Source of the DNA: an uncultured Archangium sp. | Lineage (GTDB): Bacteria; Myxococcota; Myxococcia; Myxococcales; Myxococcaceae | Direction of reading: 5' to 3' | Assembly (NCBI GenBank): GCA_903905455.1 | Contig: CAIVGN010000225.1 | Location: 1 to 64,000 of the forward strand | DNA: 64,000 bases | Part shown: positions 45,837-54,500 of the stretch, piece by piece | How the letters are laid out: each line of letters opens with the position of its first letter | How positions within the stretch are numbered: position 1 is the first letter of the stretch | Notes under the pieces: model-generated | The model's database searches: none | The model's input: the letters and a program-made list of their open reading frames with translations, nothing else | What the model was told of the DNA's origin: nothing | Position numbers and translations under genes: made by a program

Positions 45837-46603
45837 TCAGGGCACCGCGAGTCGCTCGACGACCACGGTGCTCCAGGAGGGCAGGTTGGTGGCCGCCGAT
45901 GCCTGACGGTCGAGCGTCACCTTGTACACGCCGGGGTAGAGCAGGCCGGTGAAGGTGAAGGCCGAGGTGTTGGCGTTGAAGTCGCAGGGGACGCTGAGGA
46001 TGCGGTTGAAGCGGGTGTCGGTGAGGTGCTCGAAGTTCAGGAAGCCACCGCGGCCGCCGTGGACGAAGGCCCATTGCAACCGGTGATGGTGGGCGACACC
46101 CCGTTGCGATGCACCACGCCAGAGACGAGGTGCTCGGGAGGCACGGGCACGTCGAGCACCAGGCCCGTCGGGTTTCCCCCGGCGCAGACGCCCTGGGCAT
46201 CGCACGCGTAGCTCGCGGGGCAGGTGCCCACGCACCTCGCGCCGCAGACGTTCAGCTGGCCTCCGGCGCCGCAGCTCTCACCGGCGACCTCGCAGGCGCC
46301 GCAGGTGAGCGTGCCGCCGCAGCCGTCGAGCACCATGCCGCAGTTCTTCCCTTCGGCCGCACAGCTCGTGGGCCGGCAGGTATTGGTGGGGGTGCACTGG
46401 CCGAACTGGCACGTGGCCGTGAGCGCGCAGGCCGAGCAGGTCGAGCCCGCGGCTCCGCAGAACTGGGTCGACGGCGCGTCGCAGAGGCCGGCGGCGTCGC
46501 AGCAGCCCGCGCAGTTCGCCGCGTCGCACTTCTGGGGCTCGGTGGGGGCGGGGCCACAGGCTGCGACGAGCAACAGCAAGAGGGCCGGGCGGAGGGTACG
46601 CAT
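45837..46603 (-). pseudogene. Cys-rich lipoprotein gene with a frameshift
   Basis: The first frame (from ATG 46603) gives a lipoprotein signal (MRTLRPALLLLLVAAC) and a Cys-rich region of about 140 residues (GCCDAAGLC, CACALTATCQFGQC, CGGTLTCGAC), then stops soon after VSPTITGC near 46037. The other frame continues from AFVHGGRGGFLNFEHLTDTRF to LAVP at 45837 and forms a plausible beta-sandwich (carboxypeptidase-regulatory-like) end. Adding one G to the GGG/CCC run at 46070-46072 would join the frames. It may be a true loss, phase variation or an assembly error in a homopolymer. Close to the Rpn gene 3' end. Confidence 0.7.
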
Positions 46604-46730
46604 GCCGGGCATGACACCCGGGCCGGTCACCGAGGGCAATGAATCTGCTCGGTACGTTCCTCGCTGACGGATGGCGATTGTGTGCTCGTGCCCCAATGGG
46701 GCGAGCGCTCCCGGTAGAGTCTGCCCACGC

Positions 46731-47273
46731 GTGTCGAAGGTCACCGCCCAGGGCAGCATGTTCGAGGGCCTCTTCGTGCTCTCGTTGCGAGTGCCGCCGG
46801 AGTCGGCCTTCGCCCACGAGCTGCGCGCCGTGGGTTTCGACGTCAGCGACGTGCAGTCGAAGTACGACAAGGACATCTGGACGGCGTCGCTCGACGTGGC
46901 GCACCGCTACCGCTACCCGGAGCTGGAGCGCTTCGTGGCGTGGCGCCGGCTGGGGCGCGACTTCATCCGGGGCTACCTGCAAACGGTGGTGGGCCGCTTC
47001 ATCGGCGCGGTGTTGCCGTTGATCGGCACCACCCGCTTCATCGAGCGCGTGCCGGCCTTCGTGCGCACCGGGCTGGGAGGCACGATGTGCGAGGTCGAGC
47101 TGGTCGGCCCCACCTCGGCGCTGCTCTCGTTCGACGGCCCGCATGTCGGCTCGAGCGCGGTGATGGCCGGGGTGCTCGACGAGTGCTTCGAGCGCATGCA
47201 CGTCAACGCCACGCTCACCGCCCACCAGCTCGGTGGCACCACGTCGTCGCTCGACGTGCGCTGGGACGCCTGA
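46731..47273 (+). CDS. DUF2378-like (TIGR02265) myxobacterial protein
   Basis: From the GTG at 46731 the product has 180 residues with FEGLFVLSLRV near the start, then DVSDVQSKYDKDIWTASLDV and RYPELERFVAWRRLGRDFI, RGYLQTVVGRFIG. This pattern (FEGLF, LRAxGxD, then YRRLGxRFxxGYxQT) is the DUF2378 family, known mainly from myxobacteria, where it occurs in many copies of unknown function. It lacks a signal peptide. It supports the phylum call. Confidence 0.8.
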   Translation: MSKVTAQGSMFEGLFVLSLRVPPESAFAHELRAVGFDVSDVQSKYDKDIWTASLDVAHRYRYPELERFVAWRRLGRDFIRGYLQTVVGRFIGAVLPLIGTTRFIERVPAFVRTGLGGTMCEVELVGPTSALLSFDGPHVGSSAVMAGVLDECFERMHVNATLTAHQLGGTTSSLDVRWDA

Positions 47274-47282
47274 CGGCGCTGG

Positions 47283-47738
47283 TCAGGGAACGCAGCGCGC
47301 CAGGCCATCGGAGATCGTGCAACTGCTGCAGCTGAACGTCTTCACGAAGAGGTGGTTCCGGCACTGCACCATGCCCAGGGCGTCGAGGGTGCACGCGGAG
47401 CCTCCTTCAGCGAACGCGGGGCAATAGTCTCCGACGCTGGCGAGCGTCAGGTCGCAGGTCCCCATGCCCAGGCAGCCTCCGGGGCCGCGGCAATGAACGG
47501 CCACCCAGGTGGAGCCCGCGCACTCGAGCGCGCTCGTCGTGCTTTCGCAGGCCAGGAACTGGGAGGCGCAGGAGACGCCCACGGCCGGCGGCGGCGTGCA
47601 CTGGCCGTTGACGAGCGAGCTCCCTGCGTCGCAGCTGGCGACCTCCAGGCCCGCGTCGGCCTGCTGTCCCGGGTCTGGCGTCACGGGCGTCGCACCACAG
47701 CCCAACCACCACACCGCGAAGAAGAGAGGAGCGCGCAC
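47283..47738 (-). CDS. Cys-rich lipoprotein with ADAG-type linker
   Basis: Starting at GTG 47738 the product has a lipoprotein signal (MRAPLFFAVWWLGC, Cys14) followed by a short linker (PVTPDPGQQADAGLEVASCD) and a domain of about 110 residues with ten Cys residues in pairs, some in a CRGPGGCLGMGTC-type block. The longer frame to 47855 would add Arg-rich sequence without a signal and is less likely. It should be a small surface protein held by disulfides. The promoter would lie in the AT-rich gap shared with the protease gene. Confidence 0.7.
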   Translation of the reverse strand: MRAPLFFAVWWLGCGATPVTPDPGQQADAGLEVASCDAGSSLVNGQCTPPPAVGVSCASQFLACESTTSALECAGSTWVAVHCRGPGGCLGMGTCDLTLASVGDYCPAFAEGGSACTLDALGMVQCRNHLFVKTFSCSSCTISDGLARCVP

Positions 47739-47855
47739 CCACGCCCAATAGCGCAGGACGCGGTCGGTGGCGGTCGTTGACCTGCGCCCATGGGCACCGG
47801 CCCCGGCGCTGGAGGCCCTCGCAGAAGGCCCCGTTACTGACCTGTTTCGATTCAC

Positions 47856-48030
47856 TGAGAGTCAGATCTGATTGAAAGCGATACGGCTGTTCTCGATTCA
47901 GACACTGTAACTCTTTGATTCGACGGTATTTGTAAGAGGTCTTATTGACCGGGCTGGATGTAGGAAGACCCACTTCATTCGTAAAATCATAAGGTTGTGG
48001 CTGGCCGGCGGTTTGCTCAGGGGGAGCCGC
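47856..48030. promoter_or_regulatory. AT-rich divergent promoter region
   Basis: This 175-bp gap between the minus-strand lipoprotein and the plus-strand protease is clearly richer in A and T than the surroundings and contains short repeats such as TTGATTCGAC and GATTCAGAC. It likely holds promoters for both directions. I cannot place -35/-10 boxes with confidence. Confidence 0.4.
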
Positions 48031-49167
48031 ATGAAGCACCTCACGGCACTGTTCATTCTGGCGTCGTTCGTTGCCTGCGGCCCCGACCTCGCGGTCATCA
48101 CTTCAGGGGAAGACGAGTTCGACACCGCGGAGGGTCGCATCGTGGGCGGCGTGGACGCCGACATCTCGGCGGTGCCCTGGCAGGTCGCGGTGATGGACAA
48201 CTCGTACTACCAGTACTGCGGCGGCAGCATCGTGAGCGCGTCGTGGGTGCTGACCGCGGCGCACTGCGAAGTGGCGGTGGGCGACAAGATCGGCGCGGGC
48301 CACTCGAAGCTTTCGACCCTGCGCACCGCGGGGCAGATCCGCACGGTGGCGCAGGTCATCACCTTCCCCGGCTACGTCACCAGCGAGGAAGGCAAGGACG
48401 TGATGCTGGTGCGGCTCAACGCGCCCCTCGACCTGAGCGGGCCGAACGCGAAGGCCATCGCCTGGGCCAGCGAGAGCGACGCGGCGGTGTTCGCGGCGGG
48501 CAGCGTGGCGACGGTCAGCGGCTGGGGCACGCGGAGCTCGAATGGCGCCTCGCCCAACCAACTGCAGCGGGTGGACGTGGACGTCTCCACGGTGGCGCAG
48601 GTGCGCGCGGCCTACGGGATGCTGACGGCGGATCAGCTCGGCGCGATGCGCGCGGGCAAGGACTCGTGCCAGGGCGACAGCGGGGGGCCGCTCTTCGTGC
48701 GGACCGCGAGCGGCGCGCCGTTGCTCGTCGGCGTGGTGAGCTGGGGCGAAGGCTGCGCGGTGGCCAACACGCCGGGCCTGTACTCGCGGGTGGCGTCCTT
48801 CTCGTCGTGGATTGGCCAGCAGGTCGGCACCGCGACCACGCCGCCGGTGACGCCTCCGAGCGCGGACCAGACGCTGCTCTCGCTCACCGGGCTCAAGGGC
48901 GCCAAGTCGGCCACGGTGCGGCAGACGTTCACCGTCGCCCCGGGGACGCAGAGCGTGACGGTGGTGATGTCGGGCGGCACGGGCGACGCCGACCTCTACG
49001 TGCGCGTCGGCGCGGCCACCACCACCGCGGCGTACACCTGCCGGCCGTACAAGGAAGGCAACGACGAGACCTGCACCTTCAGCGCCCCGCAGGCGGGCAC
49101 GTGGCACCTCGGCGTGCGCGGCTACACGGCGTTCGCCGGCGTGTCGGTGGTCGTCACCTCGCCCTGA
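48031..49167 (+). CDS. Lipoprotein trypsin-like serine protease with PPC domain
   Basis: After a lipoprotein signal (MKHLTALFILASFVAC, Cys16) and a short pro-segment comes EGRIVGGVDA, the activation site of chymotrypsin-type zymogens (cleavage after Arg36 to free Ile37). The triad is His78 (TAAHC), Asp123 (KDVMLVRL) and Ser217 (CQGDSGGP), with Asp211 for trypsin-like specificity. A C-terminal PPC-type beta domain (about 290-378, ending in YTAFAGVSVVVTSP) follows. A lipid anchor ahead of a zymogen site is unusual because activation would release the enzyme from the membrane. The ATG has a strong ribosome site (GGGGGAG). Confidence 0.92.
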   Translation: MKHLTALFILASFVACGPDLAVITSGEDEFDTAEGRIVGGVDADISAVPWQVAVMDNSYYQYCGGSIVSASWVLTAAHCEVAVGDKIGAGHSKLSTLRTAGQIRTVAQVITFPGYVTSEEGKDVMLVRLNAPLDLSGPNAKAIAWASESDAAVFAAGSVATVSGWGTRSSNGASPNQLQRVDVDVSTVAQVRAAYGMLTADQLGAMRAGKDSCQGDSGGPLFVRTASGAPLLVGVVSWGEGCAVANTPGLYSRVASFSSWIGQQVGTATTPPVTPPSADQTLLSLTGLKGAKSATVRQTFTVAPGTQSVTVVMSGGTGDADLYVRVGAATTTAAYTCRPYKEGNDETCTFSAPQAGTWHLGVRGYTAFAGVSVVVTSP

Positions 49168-49198
49168 GCACGGTCGGTCGCCCACAGGCTCCTCCAGG

Positions 49199-49640
49199 TG
49201 CGTGGGGTTGCTGGGGGCCGGTGCCGTGCTCGACTGCGTGCGTGCCTCGCGACACGACACGGCCGATGGTCAGGTGGGGAGGCGTTGGGCCCGGTGATTT
49301 CCGGCCGTCATCAGGGATGACCAAAGCGTCATCCCGGGTCTACGCGCTGTATGCGTCGCACCGGCGTCGCGGCTGAAATGTGAGTCATTGAGGCTCGGCA
49401 GGCGATTCAATCGAGAACATCGTCAGGCCAGTCCGCCGGGGCCACGGCGGGCGACACGGGCGATCGGCTGCGAGTTGCAAAATGGTGCCCTGTACTCCCG
49501 GGATTACACAGTGGTCATCAGGGATGACGGTCGGAAACCAATGAGCCCCGGGGTGCGCTCCTCGTGAGTCACGGTGGTCCGATGTCGAGGGGCACGCCGA
49601 GGTGCGACCGCTGCAAGGGTCCCCCAGCCCCCGCTTCCCC
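49199..49640. repeat. Long-inverted-repeat element, copy B
   Basis: Two arms face each other around about 190 bp. The left palindrome GTCATC-N3-GATGAC starts at 49307 and the right one at 49514, 207 bp apart as in copy A. Flanking sequence also matches copy A, for instance TCGAGGGGCACGCC (about 49590) and GGAAACCAATG vs GGAAACGAGTG. The outer arms pair with several mismatches. The centre has diverged in sequence but keeps ATCCCGGG and its complement-like CCCGGGATTAC at the same places. No coding frame fits. It fills most of the gap between the protease and the MORN gene. Confidence 0.8.
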
Positions 49641-49694
49641 TTCGGGCCGTTCGGCGCTCCGTAGCGCGCACCCATCGCGTGCTATGCCATCGCC

Positions 49695-51503
49695 GTGTCG
49701 CGCGACTCCGTGAGCCGTACCGGTCTGCTCCTGCTCCTGCTCGCCTCCACGGCCTTCGCCGAACCGCAAGCCGACTGCGCCGCCCGCAAGGGCAAGTGGT
49801 CCACGCTCAACGGCTGGGCCGGCTGCCTCCTCGGGGGCGCGCGCGAAGGCGAGTGGGTGCGCACGCTGCCGGGCGGCCAGGTGCTCGAGCGCTCAACATG
49901 GGTGCACGGCAAGCGCTCCGGCACGTACGAGCGCTGGTACGACAACTGCCTCATCGCCGAGCGCGGCGCCTTCGAGAACGGACTCAAGGAAGGCCCCTGG
50001 GTGACGTGGACCGACGAGGGCAAGAAGGAGCGCGAGGGCGCCTACGAGCGCAACCGCGAGACCGGCGTGTGGGTGGACTACCACCGCGACACCGGCCTCA
50101 AGCACCTCGAGGGCCCGTACGTCCGCGGCAATGCCGAGGGCGTCTTCACCGAGTACCTGCTCCACGGCGAGAAGTGGCGCGAGGTCACCTTCGTCGCCGG
50201 CCGCCGCGCCGGTGAAGCGCAAGACGCCTGCGAGAAGCGCGGGGGCGAATGGCAGGTCGACTTCAAGCAGCGCCGCGAGGGCTGCGTCGTCGAGCTCGAA
50301 GAAGAGGGCCCGTGGTTTGGCTACGACGGCACCGGCAAGCTCCGCTGGCGCACGACGTATGTCAAAGGCCGCATGTCTGGTTTGTACGAAGAGTTCCACC
50401 CCGGGGGCCAGGTCCTGCGCCAGGGTCGCTACGTGAAGGGCGTGCCCGACGGCGAGCACCGCTTCGTCGGCCCCGACGGCGCGCCCTACGGCAGCTCCAC
50501 CCTTCGCGACGGGACCGGCACCTGGCGCACCTGGCACCCCAACGGCCGCCCCGCCGAAGAGGGCGCCTTCGAGAACGGCTGCGCCATCGCCTTCTGGCGC
50601 ACCTGGTCCGAAGAGGGTCGCGTCACCGTCGAGGAGAACTACGCCGGCTGCAAACGCGAGGGCTCCTACGTCTGGTACCACGCCAACGGCCAGCGCCGCC
50701 TCGTCGGCCAGTACCACGAGGGCCGCGCCGTCGGAGCGTGGAAGGCCTTCTACGGCAACGGAGATCCCGACTGGTCCGGCACCTACGCCGACGGCAGCCG
50801 CACCGGCGACTGGAAGTTCTGGCGCTGGGGCAAGCAGTTGCGCGCCGAGGGGCCCATGGTCGAGGACGCGCCCAACGGCGTGTGGACCGAGTACCACCCC
50901 ACCGGGAAGGCCAGCGAACGGGGCTTGCGCGTGGGCCAGAACAACGATGGCCCCTGGGAGACCTTCTGGTCCACCGGCGAGCCCTGGCGCGAGGTGCACT
51001 ACGTCACCGGGCAAGACCAGGAAGATGCCGCCCGGGCCTGCACCCGCATGGCCGGCGCGTGGACCGCGGACGGCGAAAAACGCACCCTCGGCTGCCTGGT
51101 CTGTCGCGCGCGGCCCGGGGACCAGGTCGAGCAGGTCGGCGTCGGCGTGTGGACCTACTGGCACCCCGGCGGCGGCCTCGAGAAGCAGGGCGAGCTCGTC
51201 GAGGGCAAGCCCACCGGGGCGTGGCGGTTCTTCCACGACAACGGCGAGGTGATGATGCGCGGCGCCTTCGACGGCGGCCTGGAGGTCGGCGCCTGGGCTG
51301 GCGCGTACCGCAGCGGCCAGAAGCGCTTCGAGGGCGCCTACCTCGAGGGCCGACCCGACGGCGTGTGGACCAGCTGGCTCCCCGACGGCGGCGTGCTGTC
51401 CGAGGGGCGCTACCTCCAGGGCGCCAAGGTGGGTGCGTGGAGGTACGAGCGCGGCGGCAAGCTGGTCACCGTCACCCAGGCGCCCGACGCGGGACTTCCC
51501 TGA
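49695..51503 (+). CDS. Exported MORN-repeat variant protein
   Basis: A signal peptide (MSRDSVSRTGLLLLLLASTA then FA) is followed by about twenty MORN-like units of roughly 20-25 residues, seen as recurring G-x-W-x2-W/Y-x2-x-G and GxxEGxWxxYxxxG (e.g. REGEWVRTLPGGQV, KEGPWVTWTDEGK, RPDGVWTSWLPDG). Such repeats form a beta-meander that binds lipids or partner proteins. Several Cys pairs, spread at 28-45 and around 445-475, may give disulfides. The start is a GTG. Together with the next gene it is a surface-protein locus, but the stop-to-start gap of 50 bp is not coupled. Confidence 0.85.
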   Translation: MSRDSVSRTGLLLLLLASTAFAEPQADCAARKGKWSTLNGWAGCLLGGAREGEWVRTLPGGQVLERSTWVHGKRSGTYERWYDNCLIAERGAFENGLKEGPWVTWTDEGKKEREGAYERNRETGVWVDYHRDTGLKHLEGPYVRGNAEGVFTEYLLHGEKWREVTFVAGRRAGEAQDACEKRGGEWQVDFKQRREGCVVELEEEGPWFGYDGTGKLRWRTTYVKGRMSGLYEEFHPGGQVLRQGRYVKGVPDGEHRFVGPDGAPYGSSTLRDGTGTWRTWHPNGRPAEEGAFENGCAIAFWRTWSEEGRVTVEENYAGCKREGSYVWYHANGQRRLVGQYHEGRAVGAWKAFYGNGDPDWSGTYADGSRTGDWKFWRWGKQLRAEGPMVEDAPNGVWTEYHPTGKASERGLRVGQNNDGPWETFWSTGEPWREVHYVTGQDQEDAARACTRMAGAWTADGEKRTLGCLVCRARPGDQVEQVGVGVWTYWHPGGGLEKQGELVEGKPTGAWRFFHDNGEVMMRGAFDGGLEVGAWAGAYRSGQKRFEGAYLEGRPDGVWTSWLPDGGVLSEGRYLQGAKVGAWRYERGGKLVTVTQAPDAGLP

Positions 51504-51553
51504 GCCTCCGGACATCGAGGGGGTAGAGTCCGCCCTCTTTCTGGGGGCCTCAC

Positions 51554-54500
51554 ATGAACCGAAGCGCTTCGCGTCGTCCCGCCGTGCTCCGTGCCGTGGT
51601 GCCCCTGGTGCTGCTCCTCGCCGGTTGCCGCAACCTGGAGATCGACCCGCCTCCCCAGCGCGGAGGGCTGACCGCGGTGCTCGACCTCCAGGGCCACCTC
51701 GCGCTCGAGGGCCAGGCCGTCGACGCCCTCGACGCCGCCGGCAGCCGGCTCACCCAGCGCACCGACGCCACCGGGCGCTTCGCGTTCTCCGACCTGCTGC
51801 CCGGCGTCTACACCGTGTCCCTCAAGCTGCCGGGCTTCGCGGCGCTGGTGGTGCCGTCGGTGCGCGTGACCTCCGGCGCGCCCATCGACCTCGGCACGCT
51901 GACCCCCGACTGGCTCGCGGGCACGCCGGCCGAGGCCACGCTGCTGGGCAAGGTGGGCGTCATGGGCGGCAGCGGCGACGTCACCGGCGCGGTGGTGGAG
52001 TTCCTCCTCGCGGGCCAGAAGATCGCCGCCACCTCGGTCACCAGCGACGGCAACTTCGTGCAGCGGTTGCCCCCGGGCACGTACACCCTGCGCGCCTCGC
52101 ACCCCTGGTACCAGGTGGGCACGCTGGCCGACGTGGTGCTGGGCGAAGGCGAGACGAAGGACCTCACGGCCACGCCGGTGCTCATGGCGTTGAACCCGGC
52201 GACCCTCGTCGGCGCCCTGCTCATCGAGCGTGAGGGCCTGGCGCCCGTGCCGGCCGCGAACGTCACCGTCAACTTCGGCACCGGCACCCAGCCCAGCGAC
52301 GCCCAGGGCCGCTTCTCCATCGGCGGCCTGGCCCCGGGCCCGCGCGAGGTGCGCTTCGGGCTCGATCGCTACCACGACGTCGTCCCCTTCCGCTCGGTGG
52401 TGCTCGAGCCGGGCAAGACCGCCGACCTGGGCACCATCACCCTGCGCCTGGTGCGCGGCACCATCGTCGGCTCGGTGAAGATGGCCGACAACAGCTCGGC
52501 GGCGGGCGTGGCCATCGAAGTCAGCGGCCGGACCTACTCCACCACCGCGGCCTCCGACCTGACCGACCCGTCGCTGGGCCGCTTCGAGCTGCGCGACATT
52601 CCTTCCGGCAGCTACGACGTCGTGGCGCGCCGCGAGAAGTTCAGCCCCGCCACGGCCAACGTCACCGTCGTCGACGACACCCCGGTCGACACCGGCCTGC
52701 TCACGCTCACCCTGTTGCAGGGCGACTTCGACATCGACGACGGCGACTCCCTCAACCTGGGCGGCTTCACCCGCACCCAGCCGGTGACGCTCGACTTCAA
52801 CAAGTTCCCCAGCACCGGCGTGGCCAGCTACCGCGCGTCGGAAGACTCGACCTTCGGGGCCGACACCCAGGCCTTCGCGCCGTACACCGGCAGCACCCAG
52901 CCCTTCGTGCTCTCGGCCGTCGACGGGCTCAAGACGGTCTACGCGCAGTACAAGGACGGCGCCGGGGCCATCAGCCGCGTCTTCAGCAGCTCCATCAAGC
53001 TCGACACCGTGGCCCCCACGCTGAGCCAGGTGCTCTTCGACGCCACCAGCCCCACGGGCACCACGCCGCGCTTCACCCGCTTCTCGCAGAACCTCTCGCT
53101 GCAGATCTCCGGCTCCGACGTCGGCTCGACGCTGGCGCGCATGCGCGTGGGGGAGACGGTCAACGGCGCCGGCACCGTGCAGGGCGTGCCCGACGCCTAC
53201 CGCTCGCCCACCACGCTGGTGCGCAGCTCGCTGCTCGACGGCCCGCAGCCGGTGTGGGTGCAGCTCATCGACGGTGCGGGCAACGTCAGCCCGGCCCGCA
53301 GCGACACCATCATCGTCGACACCCAGGAGCCGTCCGGCTCCATCACCATTCCGCGCGGCGCGCTGGCCGAGGTCGACGGCTTCACCAACCAGGTCATCAC
53401 CACCATCAACGTCACCACCAGCGCCGAGCCCGACGGGGGCACGGTGTTCATCAAGCTGGCCAACGCCAACGGCAGCGACCTCAACGCGGCGCTGCTCCAG
53501 CCCTCGCGCTCGCAGCTCTCGTGGTTCCTCGACCCGGTGGACGGCGCGAAGACGGTCTACGCGCTCTTCCAGGACGCCGCGGGCAACGTGGCCGTCACCG
53601 AGGCCAGCGCCAGCATCACCCTCGACCGCGTCGCGCCCAACCCGGCGAGCGCGACGCTCACCTCGCCTTCCATCACCAACTCGCGGGACGCGGGCCTCAC
53701 GCTGACCACCAACGCCGCCGACCTCGCGCCGCGGCCGCTGACGGTGTCCGAGAACCCGTACTTCCAGGGGGCCGACGCCGGCGCCTTCCCCGCGCTCTCC
53801 ACGCTGCAGTACCTGCTGTCGGACAGCGACGGCGACAAGACGCTCTACGTGCGCTTCCGCGACCGCGCCGGCAACGACGCCTTCTCGTCGGTGGGCGTGC
53901 GCCTCGACCGCGTCGCCCCCACGCTCTCGCTCTCGGTGCTGGGCACGCTCGCCGACGGGGCGCGCAGCGCCGAGTTGACGGCCCAGGCCACCGTCGACGT
54001 CACCCTGCTGACCAACGAGACCGCCTGGTACGTGCTGGGCAACGAGACCCTCACCTGTCCCCAGGCCAGCTCCGCCACCTGGCTGCCGCTCAGCCAGTCG
54101 ACGCTCACCGCCCAGTCGCTGACCGGCGCCCTCTCGCCGCGCCAGGTGAAGGCCTGCGTGCGTGACGCGGCGGGCAACGTCACCGGCCCGGTGTCGGCCA
54201 GCATCGCGCTCGACGCCAGCACCCCCACCGGCTGCGGCCTGACGCTCAGCGGTTCCCGCGCCGACACCACCGCTGCGCCGCCCGCGGGCTTCACCGCCAA
54301 GCCCAACGTGCGCGTGGCGCTCACCGGCTGCAGCGAGGTGCCCTACGAGATCGCCCTCACCCAGGACGTGAGCATCTCGTGCAGCAGCGCCTCGTCGCTC
54401 TCGTGGCAGCGCTACTCGGCGACCTCCTCGCTCAACTACCTGCTCTCGGGTGGCGAAGGCAGCAACACCGTGCGCGGCTGCGTGCGCGACCAGGCGCGCA

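Noticed and set aside
49199-49640. Copy B as an insertion sequence with a transposase
   Set aside because: There is no transposase frame inside and no clear target duplication; called an inverted-repeat element instead.
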